Source of the DNA: Bacteroidales bacterium UBA3754
Lineage (GTDB): Bacteria; Bacteroidota; Bacteroidia; Bacteroidales; UBA1715
Assembly: GCA_002371705.1 (NCBI GenBank)
Contig: DFGI01000037.1
Span: 1 to 39,526 of the forward strand
Direction: 5' to 3'
DNA: 39,526 nt
Shown here: piece after piece, positions 7,297 to 15,349 of the stretch
Numbering within the stretch: position 1 is the stretch's first letter
Layout of the letters: each line of letters starts with the position of its first letter
The notes under the pieces: model-generated
The model's input: only the letters and a program-made list of their open reading frames with translations
What the model was told of the DNA's origin: nothing
Databases searched by the model: none
Made by a program: the position numbers and the translations under genes

Positions 7297-8157
7297 ATGT
7301 TGGACAAACCTACTGTAGCGCTTGTATATGATTTCGACGGAACTTTGTCGCCTCGGAATATGCAGGAATATGATTTCTTGAAAGATATAGGCATAGAGGA
7401 CAAGGATGTGTTTTGGCAGGAAGTTGATTCGCTTGTGAAAAAACACGAGGCGAGCAATATTCTTTGTTATATGAAACTGATGATTGACAAGTCGCGCATG
7501 GCGGGAAAGAGCATCCGCCGTCAGGCATTTGTTGATTATGGGAAAAGCGTGGAACTATACAAAGGCGTTGAGGAATGGTTCGATGTGGTGGAAGAACTTG
7601 CTCAAAAGTATAATGTTATGGTTGAACATTATATCAATTCTTCAGGTCTGAAGGAAATGATAGAAGGAACAAAAATTGCTTCGAAATTCAAGCATATTTA
7701 TGCATGCTCGTTTATGTATAATGTTGACGAAATTGCCGAATGGCCGGCGGTTGCGGTTGACTTTACCACAAAGACGCAGTTCCTGTTTATGATAAACAAA
7801 GGCATTGCGAACATCAGCGAAAACAGCAAGGTAAACGAATACAAACCCGAAGACGAACGTCCAATTCCGTTCAAGCACATGATTTATTTTGGCGACGGGG
7901 AAACCGATATTCCGTGTATGCGGATGGTGAAACAATACGGCGGAAATTCAATAGCAATTTACAATCCTCAGGTTGAGGGGAAGAAAGAATTGGCGAAAAA
8001 ACTCATTCACGAAAATCGGGTGAATTTTGCCTGTGCCGCCGATTATTCAAAAGGTGGCGAAATTCATAAGATTGTGAATGCGATACTTTCGCAGATTAAG
8101 TCGAATTTTGATTTCAAGCAGTTGGAAAAACAGAATCAGGGGAAATTGGAGTACTAA
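7297..8157 (+). CDS. HAD-superfamily phosphatase, cytosolic
   Basis: A 286-residue haloacid-dehalogenase-type hydrolase with no signal peptide. Motif I is YDFDGTLS at residues 11-18, giving the nucleophile and general acid/base Asp pair. The Mg-binding motif IV is FGDGETDIPCM at about residues 198-208. The cap-containing middle (residues about 30-120) is helical and charged; EHYINSSGLKEMIEGT at about 110-125 may carry the motif II Ser. The acidic-motif spacing resembles the phosphoserine-phosphatase-like branch, but the substrate cannot be told from sequence. The start is the first ATG after a -7 promoter element. It is monocistronic: a 12-bp-arm palindrome follows the stop, then the accessory region begins. 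Confidence 0.85.
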   Translation: MLDKPTVALVYDFDGTLSPRNMQEYDFLKDIGIEDKDVFWQEVDSLVKKHEASNILCYMKLMIDKSRMAGKSIRRQAFVDYGKSVELYKGVEEWFDVVEELAQKYNVMVEHYINSSGLKEMIEGTKIASKFKHIYACSFMYNVDEIAEWPAVAVDFTTKTQFLFMINKGIANISENSKVNEYKPEDERPIPFKHMIYFGDGETDIPCMRMVKQYGGNSIAIYNPQVEGKKELAKKLIHENRVNFACAADYSKGGEIHKIVNAILSQIKSNFDFKQLEKQNQGKLEY

Positions 8158-8473
8158 AATGTGATTTCTTATTTTGCGGTTGTTGCAAATTTTGCAAAAA
8201 CCACGAATTAGATTTTTTCCCGTTTACCCCACCGTTATCATAATTTATTTCTATTTTTACAAACACAAAAATTTTTAAAAACAAAATAGGTATAGAAAGT
8301 AAAAACATAATTGAACTTTAAAGCTTTATTCTCACCATACAAAACCACCAAATTTGTCCCGAGGATAAGCAGTGAAAGTTCACGTGTTGAGCGTGAATTA
8401 TTTCGTGCTTATTGGGGACAGGGCTGTGGTGGTGCCTGTATGGTCATTAAGTGATGAAATGATTTACGCTTTT
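8158..8473. other. Gene-poor AT-rich gap of about 316 bp
   Basis: Apart from the hairpin at 8178-8202, I see no supported gene, RNA or repeat. A GTG at 8372 could extend the following regulator upstream, preceded by GAGG, but the resulting N-terminus does not resemble the regulator family. This gap marks the left edge of the accessory stretch. Confidence 0.5.
8178..8202 (+). repeat. Palindromic hairpin after the HAD gene
   Basis: Twelve-base arms (8178-8189 and 8191-8202) match at 11 of 12 positions around a single-base centre. It lies 20 bp after the HAD stop. There is no immediate T tract, so it is a poor intrinsic terminator; an operator or RNA-stabilising hairpin is possible. Confidence 0.5.
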
Positions 8474-8674
8474 ATGATTTATATAGGACAGCACATAGAA
8501 GAACAACTCCATAAGCAAAACAAGACTGTTGCTTGGTTTGCTCGTCAGTTGGGGTGTAGCCGTACCAATGTGTATAAAATTTTTGCTAAGAAAGCGATAG
8601 ATTCCCTCGTTCAGATTTCAAGGATTCTTAAGTTTGATTTTTTCGCACTATATACCGAGGAATTAACAAAATGA
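8474..8674 (+). CDS. Small XRE-like helix-turn-helix DNA-binding protein
   Basis: A 66-residue product starting MIYIGQHIEEQLHKQNKTV. The helix-turn-helix is TVAWFARQLGCSRTNVYKIF (residues about 18-37), with AWFARQLGC and RTNVY as the helices. This pattern resembles small regulators common in Bacteroidota mobile and accessory regions. ATG 8474 is chosen over ATG 8459 and GTG 8372 because it places the conserved IG..IEE segment at the N-terminus, as I recall for the family. A strong terminator follows directly. It is probably a transcriptional regulator of a neighbouring accessory gene or of itself; the 11-bp inverted repeat at 8734-8773 is an obvious candidate site, though no evidence links them. 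Confidence 0.7.
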   Translation: MIYIGQHIEEQLHKQNKTVAWFARQLGCSRTNVYKIFAKKAIDSLVQISRILKFDFFALYTEELTK

Positions 8675-8677
8675 TAT

Positions 8678-8703
8678 AAAAACAGTTTCGAGAACTGTTT
8701 TTT
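8678..8703 (+). terminator. Rho-independent terminator of the XRE-like gene
   Basis: A 10-bp stem (8678-8687 with 8693-8702) and a 5-base loop TCGAG end in a run of six T residues (8698-8703). It begins 4 bp after the stop codon. Confidence 0.8.
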
Positions 8704-8733
8704 CGCTCAGTCCAAACATTACTCGATAAAATC

Positions 8734-8773
8734 CTGTCGCCAAATGGTTTATATGCAAACTGTTTGGCGACAG
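8734..8773 (+). repeat. Perfect 11-bp inverted repeat upstream of membrane-protein gene
   Basis: CTGTCGCCAAA (8734-8744) and TTTGGCGACAG (8763-8773) are exact reverse complements separated by 18 bp. The inside continues with two G-T pairs and three further pairs. No T tract follows, so it is not a terminator. It lies 59 bp before the likely ATG at 8833 and could be an operator or a leader hairpin. Confidence 0.65.
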
Positions 8774-8832
8774 AAATATCCATAAAAAAATCGGGGTTAT
8801 TTTATTTTTGGAAAATCATAAATGTGAAATCT

Positions 8833-9492
8833 ATGGATAAAAAATCTTCTCTTCCTTTAGATATAGAACTGACATACTTTGACTTGCTATCAAATGTATT
8901 TGGAGGTGTGGCTTTTTTTATTTTGTTTCTTTTGGCACAAGGTAAATTAGGAGAAGAAATACATTTTCTTCTAACTGAAGAAATCAATGAAGTAATATTT
9001 GTACTCATTGCCATTCCTGTTGTTTATGCAGTCGGGATGTTGTTGCATAGTATAAGTAGTTTTATTTCATGGATTTTTAATCACGATAGATTTCTGAGAT
9101 GGTATTACAACAATAAATTTGGAAAATATGTTTTTTGTATATTCACTACTCATCTTTTAATTGGGCAAAGCTATAGGCTTCTTTACGACACTAATAAGAA
9201 AGAAAACGAATGTACCCTCGAAACATTTACAACAAAAGTAAGATTCTTCCAAAATCAAACAGGAGGTCTTTCTAATTTTTATGCTAGAGCAAGTTTTATT
9301 GAGGTTGTGTTTATAAGTTCGCTCATAGCTATCGTCACGTTTTGGATTTGTAATGGTTTCTGTTTTTCTATAAACTTTTTAATTCTGTTGCTTGTAATGA
9401 TATCTTCATATATTCAATCTACCTCTTATTGGAGCAGATTTGTAAAAAGCAAATTGCGTAGTATTGAAAGAAAAGAGAATAAATCAAAATAA
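8833..9492 (+). CDS. Predicted four-helix membrane protein, unknown function
   Basis: A 219-residue product with about four transmembrane helices: residues about 17-37 (LLSNVFGGVAFFILFLLAQ), 53-77, 153-175 and 177-195. Between helices 2 and 3 is a polar stretch of about 75 residues with aromatic pairs (RFLRWYYNNKFGKY) and an acidic patch; the tail is basic. I do not recognise the family. ATG 8833 is preferred to the in-frame TTG at 8764, which falls inside the right arm of the inverted repeat and would add an implausible N-terminus. Seven of its eight arginine codons are AGA/AGG, unlike core genes of the window, which mostly use CGN. This suggests recent acquisition. It is followed 34 bp later by the first BspA-like gene. 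Confidence 0.65.
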   Translation: MDKKSSLPLDIELTYFDLLSNVFGGVAFFILFLLAQGKLGEEIHFLLTEEINEVIFVLIAIPVVYAVGMLLHSISSFISWIFNHDRFLRWYYNNKFGKYVFCIFTTHLLIGQSYRLLYDTNKKENECTLETFTTKVRFFQNQTGGLSNFYARASFIEVVFISSLIAIVTFWICNGFCFSINFLILLLVMISSYIQSTSYWSRFVKSKLRSIERKENKSK

Positions 9493-9526
9493 ATAACGGT
9501 TAGAAACACTTGAATTACTTACAGTT

Positions 9527-12500
9527 ATGAAAAAATACCTTATCATTTTTATTTCCTTGTTTATTGCAAGTCATGCAATAGGAGAATCAGTAGTTTGTAT
9601 TATGGTAGATAATGTTTGGTATCCAATTACTGATGAGAAAAAAAATATAGTATCTTATGCCCACCCCTCTAAAATTGTCAGTCAAACGGTCAGTAATGGT
9701 CCCATAAACGTAACGACTACAACATACCAACCAAACTATAACTATAAAGGTTCGTTAACCATTCCGTCAACGGTGAAGTACAACGGCAAAACATACTTTG
9801 TTACTGGTATAGCCAAATGGGCTTTAAGTGATTTTATTAATCTGACTTCAGTGACAATTCCTAATTCGGTTACAAGCATAGGGAAAGGATCTTTCGATGG
9901 GTGCAGAAGCCTGACTTCTATTACAATTCCAAATTCTGTTACAAGTATAGGCGAATATGCTTTTGATGGGTGTCGTAGCCTGAAATCCATTACAATTCCT
10001 AATGGGATTACCAGAATAGAATATAGCACTTTCTATGGATGTAGTAGCCTAACATCGGTAACAATCCCTAATTCAGTTACCAGCATAGGCGAGGATGCCT
10101 TTAATGGTTGCAGTAGCCTAACTTCGATTACAATTCCTAATTCTGTCACAAGTATTGGAGATAACGCATTTTGTGGTTGTAATAATTTGACCTCTGTATC
10201 TTTCCCTGAATCATTGGATGTTTCACGTGCCAATATTTCTTTCATAAAAGATGGCATTAAATACCATATTCTCAATGGAAAAGAAGTTGAAGTGGTTGCC
10301 TTGCATAGCGGTAAATATTCTGGAGATGTTGTGATACCTGCTACAATAGAAATGGAGGGAAGAACATTTTCTGTTATCAACGTCTCCGATTATGCTTTCA
10401 GGGATTGCAGTAGTTTAACTTCTGTTACAATTCCTAATTCAGTTACCAGCATCGGTAGTTATGCTTTCGCTGGATGCAGTAGCCTGACCTCGATTACAAT
10501 TCCAAATTCGGTTACCAACATACCTCCGTATGCTTTCAAGGATTGCAGTAGTTTGACTTCTGTTACAATTCCTAATACTGTCACCAACATAGGTAAAAAT
10601 GCTTTCTCAGGTTGCAGTAATTTGACATCTGTAATGATTCCCAATTCTGTCACCCAAATAGGATATGCAGCTTTCTACAATTGTAGCAATTTGTCATCAG
10701 TGCAAATCTCAGATGCGGTTACTACCATAGATGATTACACTTTTTTTGGATGTAACAGCCTGACTTCTATAATAATTCCTAATTCAGTCACTAATATAGG
10801 GTATGCTGCTTTTGCCAAATGTAGTAATCTGTCATCAGTATTAATACCTGAATCGGTCACAAATATAGAAGATTATGCATTCTCAGGTTGTACTAGCCTA
10901 ACATCTGTGGAACTCCCAGAGTCAGTTATTGGTATAGGAACAGGCGCTTTTGAATTGGAATTTGAAAAGGATGGGATACGGTATGAAAGATTGAATAATA
11001 AAGAAGTACGGGTTGTGTACAACAAAAATAATGTGTATACGGGAGATATTATAATCCCTGCGACGGTTAACACATTAATTGTAACAAGTATAGCAGATGA
11101 AGCATTCCGTAATTGCAATCTTAATTCTATTACAATTCCAGAATCTATTATCAACATAGGTACAGATGCTTTTTGGGGGTGTAGTCCGCAAAAACTTATG
11201 ATACACGATATTGAATCGTGGTTAAATATCACATTTGCCGATGCGGAATCTAACCCTTTGACGTCTAAAACACAATTATACATTGATGGGGGAAAAGTGA
11301 CAAAACTTACGATTCCCGAATCTGTAACTAATATAGGTGATTACGCATTTGCGAATTTCCAAGATTTGACTTCTGTCACAATTCCACGGTCTGTAACCAA
11401 TATAGAAACAAGAGCATTTTATGGGTGCGAAAATCTAAAAGAAGTTATAAACTATTCGCCCTTGTATATAACAAAAAGTTCTCCAATGAACGGTTTTGTC
11501 GCATTTTATGCTGACTACGTGATAGATACTATAATAGGAGATTTCCTATTTAATAAATCGGAGAAAACACTTGTAAAATATATAGGAAATGGAGGTGATG
11601 TAATTTTGCCTGAGACTCTTACGGATAGTTGCTATGCTATTGGTGATAATGCTTTCTATGCTTGTAATAATCTCACATCTGTATTTATTCCCGATTCCGT
11701 TACTGAGATAGGTAATGGCGCATTCTCAAAGTGTAGTGGATTGACAACTGTTGCAGTAGGTAATTCGGTTGTTTCGGTAGGAAATGACGCTTTCTTCGGG
11801 TGTTACAAATTAACATCTTTTACAGCAGATGATTCCCTTGCATATGTTGGATATGCAGCATTTTCGGGTTGCCAATCACTGACCTCTGTGGTTATTCCTA
11901 ATGCGATTAGTATCGGTGATTATGCGTTTTCTGGATGTGAGAATTTGACATCAATAGTAATTCCAGATACGCTGGATATGTCGAACACAGATTTATATTT
12001 TACACAAGACAATATTCAATATAATGTACGTAACGGGAAGGAAGTTGTTTTGTGTTTCTTTAGTGATAAAAAACGCAAGGGTGACTTTGTTATTCCAGAA
12101 CCTGTTGTGGCAGGAAATAAATTCTCGGTTATCAGCATAAAAGATAATGCATTTTCTGGTTGTAGTGGGTTAACATCTGTAACGATTCCTGATTTTGTCA
12201 CTGCTATAGGTGATGATGCTTTCGCAGGTTGTAGCAATCTATCTTCTGTTTCTTTCGGGAAATCCGTTACTAATATCGGGAAATGGGCTTTTGCAAATGA
12301 TAAATCTATTAAAACTGTAATTTGCTATGCCCCAAAGCCACCTCAAATGCTACTTGATGCTTTCGATAATTATAGTGCACATTTGTATGTACCATGTGAA
12401 TACAGTAATACATATTCATTTGATCTATATTGGAGTCATTTTAATACTATTTCTTGTGTGGAATCTATAGAAACAGAAATAGTTTCACACAAAACAGATG

Positions 12501-12667
12501 ATGTGTTTAATGTTTATGTCGTTGGTAAACAGATATTTATAAACGATGTTGTGCCTGCTTTTGTTATCAATTCTAATGGACAGAAAATTGCTAATACCAA
12601 CTTGTGTGCAGGGGTGTATTTTGTTTTGGTTGGCGATACTTGGCAACGTATTGTAATTTCGAGATAA
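9527..12667 (+). CDS. BspA-like leucine-rich-repeat surface protein with T9SS-type sorting domain
   Basis: A 1046-residue secreted protein. A signal peptide covers residues 1 to about 19 (MKKYLIIFISLFIASHAIGE). An N-terminal cap follows (YKGSLTIPSTVKYNGKTYFV). About two dozen LRR_5-type repeats of 23 residues fill residues about 105-925, consensus LTSVTIPNSVTSIGxxAFxGCSS. Three non-repeat islands interrupt the array and resemble the N-terminal cap. Near the end comes the ICYAPKPP...LYVPCEY closing module, then a C-terminal region (FVINSNGQKIANTNLCAGVY) that looks like a type-A type IX secretion sorting domain. Such proteins are surface-exposed adhesins or binding proteins in Bacteroidota. It is followed 19 bp later by a second, similar protein, probably co-transcribed. 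Ligand unknown. Confidence 0.9.
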   Translation: MKKYLIIFISLFIASHAIGESVVCIMVDNVWYPITDEKKNIVSYAHPSKIVSQTVSNGPINVTTTTYQPNYNYKGSLTIPSTVKYNGKTYFVTGIAKWALSDFINLTSVTIPNSVTSIGKGSFDGCRSLTSITIPNSVTSIGEYAFDGCRSLKSITIPNGITRIEYSTFYGCSSLTSVTIPNSVTSIGEDAFNGCSSLTSITIPNSVTSIGDNAFCGCNNLTSVSFPESLDVSRANISFIKDGIKYHILNGKEVEVVALHSGKYSGDVVIPATIEMEGRTFSVINVSDYAFRDCSSLTSVTIPNSVTSIGSYAFAGCSSLTSITIPNSVTNIPPYAFKDCSSLTSVTIPNTVTNIGKNAFSGCSNLTSVMIPNSVTQIGYAAFYNCSNLSSVQISDAVTTIDDYTFFGCNSLTSIIIPNSVTNIGYAAFAKCSNLSSVLIPESVTNIEDYAFSGCTSLTSVELPESVIGIGTGAFELEFEKDGIRYERLNNKEVRVVYNKNNVYTGDIIIPATVNTLIVTSIADEAFRNCNLNSITIPESIINIGTDAFWGCSPQKLMIHDIESWLNITFADAESNPLTSKTQLYIDGGKVTKLTIPESVTNIGDYAFANFQDLTSVTIPRSVTNIETRAFYGCENLKEVINYSPLYITKSSPMNGFVAFYADYVIDTIIGDFLFNKSEKTLVKYIGNGGDVILPETLTDSCYAIGDNAFYACNNLTSVFIPDSVTEIGNGAFSKCSGLTTVAVGNSVVSVGNDAFFGCYKLTSFTADDSLAYVGYAAFSGCQSLTSVVIPNAISIGDYAFSGCENLTSIVIPDTLDMSNTDLYFTQDNIQYNVRNGKEVVLCFFSDKKRKGDFVIPEPVVAGNKFSVISIKDNAFSGCSGLTSVTIPDFVTAIGDDAFAGCSNLSSVSFGKSVTNIGKWAFANDKSIKTVICYAPKPPQMLLDAFDNYSAHLYVPCEYSNTYSFDLYWSHFNTISCVESIETEIVSHKTDDVFNVYVVGKQIFINDVVPAFVINSNGQKIANTNLCAGVYFVLVGDTWQRIVISR
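9838..12300 (+). repeat. Tandem 69-bp coding repeats (LRR_5 array) with three cap-like islands
   Basis: The array encodes successive 23-residue LRR_5 units in the first BspA-like protein. Islands at about 10241-10400, 10961-11106 and 12000-12160 share a pattern of a short YxxxNxKEV segment, then a GDxxIP strand, then a return to the LRR phase at an AF pair. Nucleotide similarity between units is visible but diverged, so recombination is possible rather than certain. Confidence 0.8.
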
Positions 12668-12686
12668 ACTATAAAAAATTTAAACT

Positions 12687-14735
12687 ATGAAAAAAGTATT
12701 ACTATTCTTTCTGGCAATTTTGGTGACGAGTAACTTGTTTGCTGCATTTGGCTTGTGCGATTTTCAAATAGACGGGATATATTATTGTATAACAAGTAGT
12801 AGTGAAGTCTGTGTCACACATGGTGCTACTTATACTGATGGTTCATGGAGTTGGGATTCTCGGAAACAATATTATAGTGGTTATATTGTAATACCTTCTT
12901 CAGTTACATGCAATAATGTCACATATTCCGTTACTAGCATAGACGAAGCGGCATTTCAGAATCAAAACATTTCTTCTGTTTTAATTCCAGAGAGCGTTAC
13001 CAGTATTGGCAAGAGTGCTTTCGAGGGATGTCGTGAGCTGACTTCCGTAACAATGTCTAATTCCGTTAGCACTATAGGAGAAAGTGCTTTCGCTGCTTCT
13101 GGTTTGACAGAGATTACAATACCAAACTCTATTACCAGCATAGGCAATATGGCTTTTGCACAATGTATCAAATTGACTTCTGTTACAATTCCAGAATCGG
13201 TTTTTACGATAGGGGAAAATGCGTTTGATATTACGTATGGAATGGTAGAAGTTATAAACTTATCTTCCTTAAATATAACAGCAGGTTCGAATGATTGTGG
13301 AGGAGTCGCCAAACATGCTCGTTACGTATGTAACGGAGGTAAAACAGTTATTGGAGACTTTATTTTCAGCAATAGAGATAAAACACTTGTATATTATACT
13401 GGTGCTGCAAAGAGTAATATAACATTCCCTGAAAATTTTAATGGTGGCGAGTATGCATTAGGAGACTGTGTTTTTGCTCCACTGTCTGTAATGGGGGGGT
13501 GGGGGTTCCAGAGGTACAGTTGTTTTAGCAGAGTACGTGAAGAATTACAAGAAAAATTAACCTCACTAACAATACCAAATTCAGTTACTAACATTCCGAA
13601 TCTCGTTTTTTCATGTTGTCGTAATCTTTCATCGGTCTCTATCGGAGAATCTGTTACCAGTATTGGTGATTCAGCCTTCTTTTGGTGTGGGAACCTCAGG
13701 TCTGTAACTATACCAGAATCAGTCACTTATATTGGTAACTATGCTTTTCAGCAGTGTGGGGAATTACGATCAATGACCTTACCAAACTCTGTTATATTTT
13801 TGGGTGACAATGCTTTTCAATATTGTTATAATATGAGTTCCCTTACGCTTTCTAATTCTCTTACTAATATAGGGAAAAATGTTTTTGAAGATTGTGTGAC
13901 CTTGAATTATCTTACTATCCCCGAATCGGTTACGAGCATAGGCGATTATGCTTTCCATAACATTCAGGAATTGCGGTCTATAACTATTCCAAGTACCGTT
14001 ACAAATATTGGAAAGTCGGCCTTTACTGTGTATGACAACGGTCTTCTTACCAATATTATTTGTTATGCGCCAATACCTCCTATTGTTCAAGCCAATAATT
14101 TTAATACAGCAAATAAAGTGGCGTTATACGTGCCATGTGAAAGCGTTTCATTATATAAACAAGATGCAGTTTGGGGAACCTTCAAAAATATATACTGTAT
14201 ATCAGAAGCAACAGCGTTGGATGCAGACGAAGTTTTTGTAGATCCAAAACAAAATGAGGCGATATTCTCGTTACCTTTTGTTGATGGGGCTGAATCTTAT
14301 TCATTGGTCATTTCAAAGGAAGACGGATCTCTATTTTGCACCATATATTTCGATGGTGATGGATGTGTGAAAAATATACAGCATGCTCGTACAAAAAAAT
14401 ATGAATTAAAAGACAATGTGGCTGGATATTTACATACTGCCACCAAATTGATTGGAGGAACCAACTATACATATAAGTATGGAGCAAGAGATGCTGTTGA
14501 TGTCGTTTTTAAAGTATATACAGGGGCTTTTAGGACGACTGGTACAGCAACGGGAATCAATAACGTGGAACAAGAAAAAATAATTTCTACTATGTGCAAC
14601 CAAATCCTCGTCAACGGCGAAGCACCGGCGTTTGTTTATACGATTTCTGGTCAAAAAATTGCAAACAAAAATCTAAAATCAGGGGTGTATTATGTGAATG
14701 TTGAGGGGGAAAATGTAAAGGTTTTGGTGCAATAA
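12687..14735 (+). CDS. Second BspA-like leucine-rich-repeat surface protein with C-terminal sorting domain
   Basis: A 682-residue secreted protein (signal peptide MKKVLLFFLAILVTSNLFAA). It has a cap (YYSGYIVIPSSVTCNNVTYSV), LRR_5 repeats in two blocks (residues about 85-185 and 290-450), and between them a module shared with the first protein (EVIN.S.LNIT...TVIGDFIF...KTLVYYTG). The IICYAPIPP...LYVPCES closing module follows. Residues about 510-625 look like a beta-sandwich (FN3-like: AESYSLVISKEDGSLF). The last 45 residues (FVYTISGQKIANKNLKSGVYYVNVEG) resemble a type IX sorting domain and closely match the end of the first protein, suggesting duplication. A poly-G tract inside the gene could shift the frame. 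The gene ends 5 bp before a nested palindromic repeat. Confidence 0.9.
   Translation: MKKVLLFFLAILVTSNLFAAFGLCDFQIDGIYYCITSSSEVCVTHGATYTDGSWSWDSRKQYYSGYIVIPSSVTCNNVTYSVTSIDEAAFQNQNISSVLIPESVTSIGKSAFEGCRELTSVTMSNSVSTIGESAFAASGLTEITIPNSITSIGNMAFAQCIKLTSVTIPESVFTIGENAFDITYGMVEVINLSSLNITAGSNDCGGVAKHARYVCNGGKTVIGDFIFSNRDKTLVYYTGAAKSNITFPENFNGGEYALGDCVFAPLSVMGGWGFQRYSCFSRVREELQEKLTSLTIPNSVTNIPNLVFSCCRNLSSVSIGESVTSIGDSAFFWCGNLRSVTIPESVTYIGNYAFQQCGELRSMTLPNSVIFLGDNAFQYCYNMSSLTLSNSLTNIGKNVFEDCVTLNYLTIPESVTSIGDYAFHNIQELRSITIPSTVTNIGKSAFTVYDNGLLTNIICYAPIPPIVQANNFNTANKVALYVPCESVSLYKQDAVWGTFKNIYCISEATALDADEVFVDPKQNEAIFSLPFVDGAESYSLVISKEDGSLFCTIYFDGDGCVKNIQHARTKKYELKDNVAGYLHTATKLIGGTNYTYKYGARDAVDVVFKVYTGAFRTTGTATGINNVEQEKIISTMCNQILVNGEAPAFVYTISGQKIANKNLKSGVYYVNVEGENVKVLVQ
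13493..13505 (+). repeat. Poly-G tract (G7-T-G5) inside BspA-like gene
   Basis: Twelve of 13 bases are G, within the codons for VMGGWGF. This is the longest G tract I noticed in this AT-rich window. Loss or gain of one G would frameshift the surface protein before its sorting domain. It sits in a segment (APLSVMGGWGFQRYSC) that departs from the LRR pattern. Confidence 0.6.
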
Positions 14736-14740
14736 TTAAA

Positions 14741-14887
14741 CAGATTTCTCGCTCCGCTCGAAATGACGCGGTTGGTGGGGGGATAATAAAAGGAAAAGAA
14801 AGGAGAAAAATGGCTCTGCCATTTTTCTCCTTTCTTTTCCCCTCTCACAATGGCGTAGTCATTCCGCAGCCGTAGGCAAGGAATCTG
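14741..14887. repeat. 147-bp nested palindromic element
   Basis: Outer arms at 14741-14767 and 14858-14887 are imperfect reverse complements: both ends read CAGATT outward-in and GAAATGAC/GGAATGAC at the inner edge. A perfect 23-bp inverted repeat (14792-14814 with 14818-14840) is nested in the middle. The outer arm is of a kind I recall as a dispersed intergenic repeat in Bacteroidota genomes. No coding capacity. It could be a MITE-like element or act as a transcript-end hairpin for the BspA-like operon. Confidence 0.65.
14792..14840. repeat. Perfect 23-bp inverted repeat with 3-base loop
   Basis: Arms 14792-14814 and 14818-14840 match at all 23 positions, with TCT as loop. The right arm is pyrimidine-rich, so transcripts from the left would end in a stable hairpin with a U-rich 3' side, 57 bp after the BspA-like stop. 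It is the strongest hairpin in the window. Confidence 0.85.
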
Positions 14888-14971
14888 CTGAAAAATCCGG
14901 AAGGGAATCCCTTTTTTCGTTCCTACATTGGTTATCTTTTAAGAAGTAACAAACAGAATCGTATCGCATGG

Positions 14972-15001
14972 TTGCAGAATCAAAAATAATCGCTACTTTT
15001 G
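14972..15001 (+). promoter_or_regulatory. Promoter of the truncated rhuM-like gene (TTG-N19-TACTTTTG)
   Basis: TTG at 14972-14974, 19-bp spacer, TACTTTTG at 14994-15001. Predicted transcription start near 15008, about 19 bp before ATG 15027. Confidence 0.7.
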
Positions 15002-15026
15002 AGCAACCAATTGAAGAGTAGTGAAC

Positions 15027-15311
15027 ATGAAAAATGAAATTGATTCAAGCCCAAAAAGCGAAATAATCTTGTATCAACCCAACGAAACAGTGTCGTTGGA
15101 AGTGCGAATGGAAAACGAAACTGTGTGGCTTTCGCAGCAGCAGATTGCGGAGTTGTTTGGTGTGAACCAACCTGCAATATCCAAACATTTGCGTAATATA
15201 TTCAACGAAGGTGAATTACAAGAAAAATCAGTTTATTCCATTTTGGAATATACTGCAAAAGATGGAAAGAAATACAAGACCGAGCGAAAGCGAGAAATCT
15301 CAAAATATTAA
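15027..15311 (+). pseudogene. RhuM-like protein, 5' fragment only
   Basis: The first about 85 codons match the N-terminal region of RhuM family proteins (restriction-modification-associated or virulence-associated, function poorly known): LYQPNETVSLEVRMENETVWLSQQQIAELF, then a helix-turn-helix-like GVNQPAISKHLRNIFNEGEL and EYTAKDGKKYKTE. Full-length homologues are about 300 residues or more and continue with a YNLD...ISVGYRV segment. Here the similarity ends at about 15283 and the frame runs into a repeat-derived GAGCGAAAGCGAGAAATCT and stops at 15309. The body of the gene is absent downstream. ATG 15027 is preferred over GTG 15021. The promoter is intact, so a short DNA-binding fragment may still be made. 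Confidence 0.75.
15283..15302 (+). repeat. Partial copy of the dispersed repeat arm at the rhuM break point
   Basis: CGAGCG..GCGAGAAATCT here is the reverse complement of the left outer arm at 14741-14760, with two or three differences. It starts where similarity to RhuM ends, so the deletion or insertion that broke the gene probably involved this repeat. Confidence 0.55.
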
Positions 15312-15349
15312 ACGAAAGTCCCCCGATTTTTTTCAAAAAAAAAATACCC

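Noticed and set aside
8372..8473. GTG-initiated extension of the XRE-like regulator
   Set aside because: GAGG upstream looks like a ribosome site, but such sites matter little in Bacteroidota and the added 34 residues do not fit the small-regulator family.
9838..12300. CRISPR-like array of regular repeats
   Set aside because: The 69-bp periodicity is the codon image of 23-residue leucine-rich repeats in one continuous reading frame; repeats are diverged and have no spacers.
9742..14090. Long minus-strand open frames opposite the BspA-like genes
   Set aside because: They are antisense shadows of the repeat-coding strand, with repetitive proline/leucine-rich translations and no start signals.
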